Shown here: positions 1-4,372 of the stretch, in pieces
How positions within the stretch are numbered: position 1 is the stretch's first letter
Layout of the letters: each line of letters begins with the position of its first letter
NCBI GenBank assembly: GCA_023432985.1
Contig: JAEZEQ010000054.1
Coordinates: 1-11,568, forward strand
Direction of reading: 5' to 3'
DNA length: 11,568 bases
Source: Bacteroidota bacterium
GTDB lineage: Bacteria; Bacteroidota; Bacteroidia; CAIKAF01
The notes under the pieces: model-generated
Database searches by the model: none
What the model saw: the letters and a program-made list of their open reading frames with translations, nothing else
What the model was told of the DNA's origin: nothing
Made by a program: the position numbers and the translations under genes

Positions 1-269
1 GACAACATATTTTGGTTGGAACCGTAAACTTCTCTGCTCCTAATGCTGCAAATGAAGTGCAAATAGAAATTGTACTCGACGCTCCATGGACTTTACAAAA
101 CGTAAGCGAAGGGGTGAAAATTCAAGGATACAATTCAGTACCCCCAGCTACAAATCCGGCTCCCGGATCTTTTGATACCTACAAAGGAAACAGCTTTACT
201 GTTACAGTGCCTCAATTCTCTTATTATGGCATCCATTTAGATGTACAAAGAGAAATTGAGTGTGAATAA
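1..269 (+). CDS. C-terminal part of an unrecognised, probably exported protein (left-truncated)
   Basis: The reading frame is open from the window edge (first full codon at base 3) to a TAA at 267-269, giving the last 88 residues of a gene that begins outside the window. A TTG at 12 is in frame, but nothing marks it as a start, and the frame continues upstream of it, so I treat this as a 3' end. The visible protein alternates short hydrophobic and polar stretches, is rich in Asn, Thr, Val and Pro, and ends in YYGIHLDVQREIECE. That composition resembles an extracellular beta-sandwich domain. There is no T9SS sorting motif, no transmembrane segment and no catalytic motif that I recognise. A strong intrinsic terminator follows within 20 bp, so this is the last gene of its transcript. 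I do not recognise the family. Confidence 0.75.
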   Translation, partial: QHILVGTVNFSAPNAANEVQIEIVLDAPWTLQNVSEGVKIQGYNSVPPATNPAPGSFDTYKGNSFTVTVPQFSYYGIHLDVQREIECE

Positions 270-286
270 GCAATTGATTCTACTTT

Positions 287-315
287 AAAAAGCCGGATTA
301 TTCCGGCTTTTTTTT
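287..315 (+). terminator. Rho-independent terminator of the left-edge gene
   Basis: A six-base-pair GC-rich stem, AGCCGG (291-296) with CCGGCT (303-308), encloses the loop ATTATT. It is extended by A-T pairs on both sides and followed by a run of T. It sits 18 bp after the stop codon at 269. Confidence 0.9.
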
Positions 316-335
316 GCTCTATACTTAGCTAAAGC

Positions 336-363
336 AAAAAAAAAGCCCAACTTACGTTGAGCT
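336..363 (-). terminator. Rho-independent terminator of tRNA-Asp
   Basis: Read on the minus strand, AGCTCAAC pairs with GTTGGGCT over eight positions (one G-T wobble) around a four-base loop, and is followed by nine T residues. It starts 6 bp after the 3' end of tRNA-Asp, so it ends that transcript. It lies back to back with the + strand terminator at 287-315. Confidence 0.88.
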
Positions 364-368
364 TTTTG

Positions 369-442
369 CGGTCCGGACGGGACTCGAACCCGCGACCTCC
401 GCCGTGACAGGGCGGCATTCTAACCAACTGAACTACCGAACC
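369..442 (-). tRNA. tRNA-Asp (anticodon GTC)
   Basis: The minus strand folds into a full cloverleaf of 74 nt. The acceptor stem is GGTTCGG with CCGGACC (one T-G wobble). The D arm is GTTC/GAAT. The anticodon stem is CCGCC/GGCGG around the loop CTGTCAC, which gives anticodon GTC. The T arm is GCGGG/CCCGT with loop TTCGAGT. The discriminator base is G, as expected for tRNA-Asp. The 3' CCA is not encoded: the base after the discriminator is C but then A follows, so CCA must be added by nucleotidyltransferase. The layout matches E. coli tRNA-Asp position for position. It lies downstream of the DUF58-like gene on the same strand, with its own promoter in between. Confidence 0.97.
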
Positions 443-455
443 GTTTCCTAATTGG

Positions 456-503
456 GTGTGCAAAGGTGTATGTTTTTTATGTATTCTCCAAATTTTTGCA
501 CAC
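456..503. repeat. 9-bp inverted repeat around the tRNA-Asp promoter
   Basis: GTGTGCAAA at 456-464 and its exact reverse complement TTTGCACAC at 495-503 are separated by 30 bp. The left arm overlaps the -7 box and the right arm lies just upstream of the -33 box. It could be an operator pair or a long-loop hairpin at the end of the DUF58 transcript; the sequence alone does not decide. Confidence 0.7.
461..492 (-). promoter_or_regulatory. Probable promoter of tRNA-Asp
   Basis: On the minus strand a TTTG (489-492) is followed after 20 nt by CACCTTTG (461-468). These match the Bacteroidota -33 (TTTG/TTG) and -7 (TAnnTTTG, one mismatch) elements at the expected distance. Transcription would begin about 15 nt before the mature tRNA 5' end. 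A perfect 9-bp inverted repeat encloses this promoter and is listed separately. Confidence 0.6.
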
Positions 504-523
504 TTTTTTTCAATTTTTCTTTA

Positions 524-1447
524 CTAAAACATTCGTTGCCTACGTACCATAAATGCAGTGAGTACTTTATGAAATCCTTCTTCCACCACGGCATCTACAA
601 AGTCTATTTTCAATTTACCGCATTCCATCATAATTTCATTGCGATATGTTTCAATTTGCTCTACATATTTGGCCTTTACCTCATTGGCTTGTACCTTAAT
701 TTCCTTGCCACTTTCTACGTCGATAAAATGATAGGGCCTATTTTCGAATTCGAACTTTTGTTCTTCTTTCGAAGAATAAACCTGAAAAAGAATCACTTCG
801 TGTTTGGCATGACGGATATGGCGTAAAGACTCGATAAGCGCATTCTTTTTTTCTTCCACATTTCCTTCAAAATCCACAAACATATCCGAGAAAAGTATCA
901 GTAAGCTTCGTCTGTGCAATCGTTCAGCCAAGTGATGTATGGTTTGTGCCAGGTCGGCTTTTTGTCCCATCGTATTTTCTCCCATACGCTTTTCCATTTC
1001 CTTATACAGGCTTTGTATATGCGAAAAACTACTTTTTACCGGAGATATAAAAGGATCTTCTGTGCCAAATAATTCAACCCCTACAGCATCGCGTTGCCGC
1101 CTCAATAATTCCATTATACTGGCCGCAGCCAATATAGAAAAACCGAGTTTATTTATAGCCATATCACGGGGCAATTGCATAGAAGAACTACAATCTATGG
1201 CCATACAACAGCGTAAATTGGTTTCCTCCTCGTATCTTTTTTGAAATAATTTATCGGTTCTCGCATATAATTTCCAATCTATATGCTTGGTACTTTCGCC
1301 CTTATTATAGAGTCTGTGTTCAGCAAACTCCACACTGAAGCCATGAAAGGGACTTTTGTGCAATCCCGTAATAAATCCTTCTACCACCTGTTTGGCTAAG
1401 AGTTCCAATCGTTCTGTTCTGAACAAAGTCTCGGGTGTAATTTGCAT
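524..1447 (-). CDS. DUF58 family protein with von Willebrand factor A-like fold
   Basis: The 307-residue product carries the DUF58 signature at residues 50-75 (GES..HIDWKLYARTDKL with RYEEE after it), followed by a vWA-like domain. The MIDAS start DCSSS is at residues 85-89, and the second acidic strand LLILFSDMF ends around D188. There is no signal peptide or transmembrane helix, so it should be cytoplasmic. DUF58 proteins usually sit beside a MoxR-type AAA+ ATPase and BatA/BatB proteins and are thought to act with that ATPase in assembly or metal-insertion tasks; the exact role is unknown. None of those partners is adjacent here: trxA lies upstream behind a terminator, and tRNA-Asp lies downstream. 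The third MIDAS position, often Thr, seems to be Ala164 (QKADLAQ), so metal binding may be atypical. The ATG at 1445-1447 is the first in frame; a TATATTCG -7-like box lies about 25 nt upstream. Confidence 0.9.
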   Translation of the reverse strand: MQITPETLFRTERLELLAKQVVEGFITGLHKSPFHGFSVEFAEHRLYNKGESTKHIDWKLYARTDKLFQKRYEEETNLRCCMAIDCSSSMQLPRDMAINKLGFSILAAASIMELLRRQRDAVGVELFGTEDPFISPVKSSFSHIQSLYKEMEKRMGENTMGQKADLAQTIHHLAERLHRRSLLILFSDMFVDFEGNVEEKKNALIESLRHIRHAKHEVILFQVYSSKEEQKFEFENRPYHFIDVESGKEIKVQANEVKAKYVEQIETYRNEIMMECGKLKIDFVDAVVEEGFHKVLTAFMVRRQRMF

Positions 1448-1471
1448 GTTCTATTTTTTATTAAACTGTAA

Positions 1472-1479
1472 CGAATATA
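1472..1479 (-). promoter_or_regulatory. Possible -7 promoter element of the DUF58 gene
   Basis: TATATTCG on the minus strand differs from TAnnTTTG at one position and lies 24 nt before the start codon, after the trxA terminator. No clear TTG at -33 is visible, so this is a tentative call. Confidence 0.35.
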
Positions 1480-1531
1480 GGCATTTGTTTGCATACAGGC
1501 CATATAAGCACTCTGACGATATACATAAAAC

Positions 1532-1564
1532 AAAAAAGGCCTTACCCGGGGTAAAGCCTTTTTT
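1532..1564 (-). terminator. Rho-independent terminator of trxA
   Basis: An inverted repeat of the form AAGGC-C-TTACC / GGTAA-A-GCCTT (one internal mismatch) with loop CGG is flanked by A and T runs. On the minus strand it lies about 17 bp after the trxA stop codon and separates trxA from the DUF58 gene. The flanks are symmetric enough for it to work in both directions. Confidence 0.85.
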
Positions 1565-1580
1565 ACTTTTATATGTGGTC

Positions 1581-1898
1581 TTACATATGTGCTTGTAATT
1601 TTTTCAAAATCACATCTTTGGGAGCAACGCCTACATGTCTGTCCACGATTTCTCCATTTTTGAAAATCAACAAAGTAGGAATGGAACGAATACCATAATC
1701 TACAGAAACCTGAGGATTTTCGTCCACATTCAATTTACCGATAACGGCTTTACCGTCTAATTCGGTCGATAGTTCTTCAATAACGGGACCAATAAGTTTG
1801 CATGGTCCACACCATTCCGCCCAAAAGTCAACCAAAACCGGTTGAGTTGAGTCCATTACTTTTTCTTTAAAATTCGAATCTGTTAATTGCAATGCCAT
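1581..1898 (-). CDS. trxA: Thioredoxin
   Basis: This is a cytoplasmic disulfide reductase that passes electrons from thioredoxin reductase to target proteins. The 105-residue length is typical for bacterial Trx1. The active site WCGPC is at residues 29-33. The buried Asp that tunes the second cysteine is D24 (VDFWAEW), the partner Lys is K55, and the cis-proline is P74 in SIPTLL. There is no signal peptide, so it is not one of the periplasmic thioredoxin-like proteins common in this phylum. The ATG at 1896-1898 gives the normal N terminus. It has its own terminator and a well-matched -7 box upstream, so it is probably monocistronic, and it is divergent from the PD40 lipoprotein gene. Confidence 0.97.
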   Translation of the reverse strand: MALQLTDSNFKEKVMDSTQPVLVDFWAEWCGPCKLIGPVIEELSTELDGKAVIGKLNVDENPQVSVDYGIRSIPTLLIFKNGEIVDRHVGVAPKDVILKKLQAHM

Positions 1899-1923
1899 AA
1901 TTTCTTTATTTTTAATTGTAGTA

Positions 1924-1931
1924 CAAATTTA
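1924..1931 (-). promoter_or_regulatory. -7 promoter element of trxA
   Basis: TAAATTTG on the minus strand is a full match to TAnnTTTG and would give a leader of about 20 nt before the trxA start. A -33 TTG is not clear at the usual distance. Confidence 0.5.
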
Positions 1932-1993
1932 ATAAACTTAAAAGACATCCGGCTGATTATATATTTATAAAGTCATAAAGTTTATTTATAATT

Positions 1994-2032
1994 TTCTATA
2001 CCTAAAGTTGGGTATTTTCTATCTTCTATACC
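1994..2032. repeat. Repeated TTCTATACC elements upstream of the PD40 lipoprotein gene
   Basis: TTCTATACC occurs at 1994-2002 and again at 2024-2032, exactly 30 bp apart (about three helical turns). An inverted GGGTAT copy lies between them at 2010-2015. The cluster is 20-60 bp upstream of the likely -7 box of the gene at 2080, a plausible position for a regulator binding site. The 181-bp gap 1899-2079 holds this and the two promoters but no gene. Confidence 0.4.
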
Positions 2033-2052
2033 CTTAAACGGATAATAGATAT

Positions 2053-2060
2053 TACTTTCG
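2053..2060 (+). promoter_or_regulatory. Possible -7 element of the PD40 lipoprotein gene
   Basis: TACTTTCG differs from TAnnTTTG at one position and is 19 nt before the ATG at 2080, a spacing like that of trxA. No convincing -33 TTG is present, which would fit a promoter needing an activator at the repeats just upstream. Confidence 0.4.
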
Positions 2061-2079
2061 TGCCTTAAAAGAATTAATT

Positions 2080-3201
2080 ATGAAATATGTAATCGTGCCT
2101 TGCGCCGTGGTAAGCATGATGTTCGCTGTATCTTGCGGATCATCTTCAACTAACAATCAGCCTGCTGCTCAAACTGAAGCGCCCAATCCCTCCGATACTT
2201 TGCTTTATGAAGGAGAGACGCATTTTAAAAATATACGTCAGATTACTTTTGGCGGAGATAATGCTGAGGCATACTGGAGTAATGATAGCAAAAGCCTGGT
2301 ATTTCAGTCGAACAATATAAACTGGGGTGCAGAATGTGACCAAATTTTCATTTATAATTTGGCCGATTCTAATTTGAAAACCATGACGCCTCAAATGGTA
2401 AGTACGGGTACAGGACGTACCACTTGCAGTTATTTTATGCCGGGTGACTCTACTGTGGTTTATGCCAGTACCCACGAAGCAGATTTGAAATGCCCTCCGG
2501 TTCCGGAAAGAAAAAAAGGACGCTATGTGTGGCCGATTTATGATACCTATGATATTTATATTGCCGATTTAAAAGGAAATATTACTAAGAAAATCGTAGA
2601 CAGAAAAGGCTATGATGCCGAAGCAACGGTTTCTCCCAAAGGCGATAAAATCGTGTTTACTTCGGATAGAACAGGTGATTTGGAATTATATACCTGCGAT
2701 TTGGATGGTGGAAATGTAAAACAACTTACCTATGACCTCGGTTACGACGGCGGTGCATTCTTCTCTCCCGATGGAAGTAAAATTATCTTCAGAGCTTCTC
2801 GCCCTAAAACAGACGAAGAAGTGAAAAAATATAAGGATTTATTGAAAGAAGGTTTGGTAGAGCCGGGCGAAATGGAGCTTTTTGTGATCAATGCCGATGG
2901 AACGGACTTGCGCCAAATTACCAATTTGGGTAAAGCCAACTGGTGTCCTTTCTATCACCCCGATGGTAAACGTATTGTATTCGGAAGTAATCACCATACG
3001 AAAGACGGCGAAAAAGGATTTAAATTTAACTTATTCATGATCAATGAAGACGGAACCGGCTTGAAACAAATCACTTTTGATGATACTTTCGACGCTTTCC
3101 CTATGTTTAGTCCCGACGGAAAAAAATTCGTGTTCCAAAGTAACCGTTTTAATGGAGGTGGACATGATACCAATATTTTCATTGTAGACTGGAACGAATA
3201 A
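2080..3201 (+). CDS. Lipoprotein with TolB-like PD40 beta-propeller repeats
   Basis: The 373-residue product starts with a lipoprotein signal peptide whose lipobox is AVSC, with acylated Cys19, followed by a Ser/Asn/Gln-rich linker. From about residue 50 it is built of WD40-like PD40 (TolB-type) blades, each with an ITF or LTY strand, a [FY]SPDG-type turn and a [IV]xF.S strand. Clear turns are SPKGDK (185-190), SPDGSK (229-234), HPDGKR (293-298) and SPDGKK (344-349). Segments such as NADGTDLRQIT and NEDGTGLKQIT are textbook TolB repeats. It lacks the N-terminal anticodon-binding-like domain of TolB, and no pal, tolA or ompA gene is near, so it is not TolB itself. I infer a membrane-anchored envelope protein with a protein- or ligand-binding propeller. 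It is monocistronic, with a terminator right after it. Confidence 0.88.
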   Translation: MKYVIVPCAVVSMMFAVSCGSSSTNNQPAAQTEAPNPSDTLLYEGETHFKNIRQITFGGDNAEAYWSNDSKSLVFQSNNINWGAECDQIFIYNLADSNLKTMTPQMVSTGTGRTTCSYFMPGDSTVVYASTHEADLKCPPVPERKKGRYVWPIYDTYDIYIADLKGNITKKIVDRKGYDAEATVSPKGDKIVFTSDRTGDLELYTCDLDGGNVKQLTYDLGYDGGAFFSPDGSKIIFRASRPKTDEEVKKYKDLLKEGLVEPGEMELFVINADGTDLRQITNLGKANWCPFYHPDGKRIVFGSNHHTKDGEKGFKFNLFMINEDGTGLKQITFDDTFDAFPMFSPDGKKFVFQSNRFNGGGHDTNIFIVDWNE

Positions 3202-3221
3202 TTCCGTTTACTCATAGTTTT

Positions 3222-3258
3222 AAAATCAGGTTTGTTATACAGACCTGATTTTTTTTTT
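3222..3258 (+). terminator. Rho-independent terminator after the PD40 lipoprotein gene
   Basis: ATCAGGT (3225-3231) pairs with ACCTGAT (3243-3249), extended inward by TTG/CAG, around a short AT loop, followed by ten T residues. It begins about 20 bp after the stop at 3201. It ends 2 bp from the stop of the convergent DUF6702 gene and has only four T residues on the minus side, so it is a strong terminator mainly for the + strand. Confidence 0.9.
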
Positions 3259-3259
3259 G

Positions 3260-3769
3260 CTAAAAGCGCACTAAATACTTCCTTTCGGGGAAATCTAATT
3301 TAAAACTCTTGCGTTGATCTTGCCATAATACATGCACCAGATTGCTTTGTCCCGGCAGAAAATCATATAAAATACTCATGTTTATATCTACTTCGACGGG
3401 ATTCTTATCCAACGGAGATTCGAAATAAACCCAAATCGCATTCTCTTCATGCTCATATCCCAATAATGTGAAATTAAGATGAAATCCATTCACGCGGATT
3501 TGTACTCTTTTGTCGAAATAAGCCGAAATCTGTTGCATGAATAAAGCGCTGTCTTCCGCTGTTTCTATATGCCCATTGAAACCCGTCAATTTCCGTAATG
3601 CCGATTCCAAATCGTCTGCAAAAACACGTATACTCATCTGCGCTGTATTTTTTTCCGGCTTCAGATGAATTTCGGTCAGACTCACATAGAAAGGGTGTGC
3701 CGCCCCTTTCAGAGAAGGGATAAAAAACAACAGAATGACAAAAACTTTAATAAATTTTCCTATTTTCAC
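3260..3769 (-). CDS. DUF6702 family exported protein
   Basis: This 169-residue protein has an N-terminal signal peptide (basic MKIGKFIK, then a hydrophobic stretch of FVILLFFIP, cleavage probably near Gly22-Ala23). The mature protein begins HPFYVSLTEI and continues with an alternating beta pattern to a C terminus containing LVHVLW and KLDFPERK. The family match is from recognition of that HPFYVS start and the overall layout, known in Bacteroidota as DUF6702 with no assigned function. The start is GTG at 3767-3769: no ATG precedes the signal peptide, and the first internal Met is well inside the mature domain. A perfect TATATTTG box ends 4 nt upstream of the GTG, so the mRNA may be leaderless. 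It is divergent from the HupE-like gene with only 14 bp between the two starts. No cysteine or cluster of metal-binding residues stands out. Confidence 0.85.
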   Translation of the reverse strand: MKIGKFIKVFVILLFFIPSLKGAAHPFYVSLTEIHLKPEKNTAQMSIRVFADDLESALRKLTGFNGHIETAEDSALFMQQISAYFDKRVQIRVNGFHLNFTLLGYEHEENAIWVYFESPLDKNPVEVDINMSILYDFLPGQSNLVHVLWQDQRKSFKLDFPERKYLVRF

Positions 3770-3773
3770 TCCG

Positions 3774-3781
3774 CAAATATA
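3774..3781 (-). promoter_or_regulatory. -7 promoter element of the DUF6702 gene
   Basis: TATATTTG on the minus strand fits TAnnTTTG exactly. It fills more than half of the 14-bp gap between the divergent starts and leaves only 4 nt before the GTG, so transcription would start at or within a base or two of the start codon. Any -33 element would lie inside the N-terminal codons of the HupE-like gene; no exact TTG is seen there. Confidence 0.55.
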
Positions 3782-3783
3782 AG

Positions 3784-4365
3784 ATGAATAGCACGATGTT
3801 TCTATGGTTAAAAACAGGATTTGAACATATTACCGATATACATGGGTATGATCATATCTTATTTATAATGGTCCTTTGTGGGGTTTATGCTTTGAGTGAC
3901 TGGAAAAAAGTACTCCTTTTGGTCACCGCTTTTACGCTGGGACACTCGGTTTCTCTTTTTTTGGCCGTATTTCAAATCGTTAAGGTTTCTGCAGAATGGG
4001 TCGAATTTCTCATTCCCGTCAGCATTTTTATCACAGCCTTATTCAACCTTTTGAATAAAAACAAAACGGCCTCACAAATGGGATTAAACTACCTGATGGC
4101 AGCAGGTTTTGGGATAATACACGGTTTGGGTTTTTCCAATTATCTGCGTGCACTATTAGGAATGGAAGAATCGGTATTTTTACCCTTACTTAATTTCAAT
4201 ATTGGATTAGAAATCGGACAAATCGTTGTACTCTTGCTTGTGTTTTTCGTACAATTCCTACTCGAAACCTTTGCAAAAGTGAGTCCATATGCCTGGAAAT
4301 TCTTCATATCCTCAGCCATTTGCGGTATTTCATTCATCATGTTATTAGAAAGACTCCCATTTTAA
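3784..4365 (+). CDS. HupE/UreJ-type integral membrane protein (putative metal permease)
   Basis: The 193-residue product is almost entirely hydrophobic, with about six predicted membrane helices. It carries the HupE/UreJ_2 motifs in order: DIHGYDHILF (18-27), TAFTLGHSVSL (48-58), GIIHGLGFS (110-118) and FNIGLEIGQI (138-147). Conserved polar residues inside or next to helices are His20, Asp23, His24, His54, His113 and Glu143, which could line a metal path. HupE and UreJ relatives are associated with nickel or cobalt uptake for hydrogenase and urease, but neither enzyme is encoded here, so the substrate is unknown. The start could be ATG 3784 or the in-frame ATG 3796, which gives MFLWLKTGFEH, more like relatives. 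It is followed after 7 bp by the M1 peptidase gene, so the two are almost certainly co-transcribed. Confidence 0.88.
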   Translation: MNSTMFLWLKTGFEHITDIHGYDHILFIMVLCGVYALSDWKKVLLLVTAFTLGHSVSLFLAVFQIVKVSAEWVEFLIPVSIFITALFNLLNKNKTASQMGLNYLMAAGFGIIHGLGFSNYLRALLGMEESVFLPLLNFNIGLEIGQIVVLLLVFFVQFLLETFAKVSPYAWKFFISSAICGISFIMLLERLPF

Positions 4366-4372
4366 ATTACTT

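Noticed and set aside
452..826. A 124-codon + strand frame covering the tRNA-Asp promoter and the end of the DUF58 gene
   Set aside because: It is antisense to the DUF58 coding region, Phe/His-rich, with no family signal.
2080..3201. TolB of the Tol-Pal system
   Set aside because: It has a lipoprotein signal instead of a soluble periplasmic one, lacks the TolB N-terminal domain and has no tol/pal neighbours.
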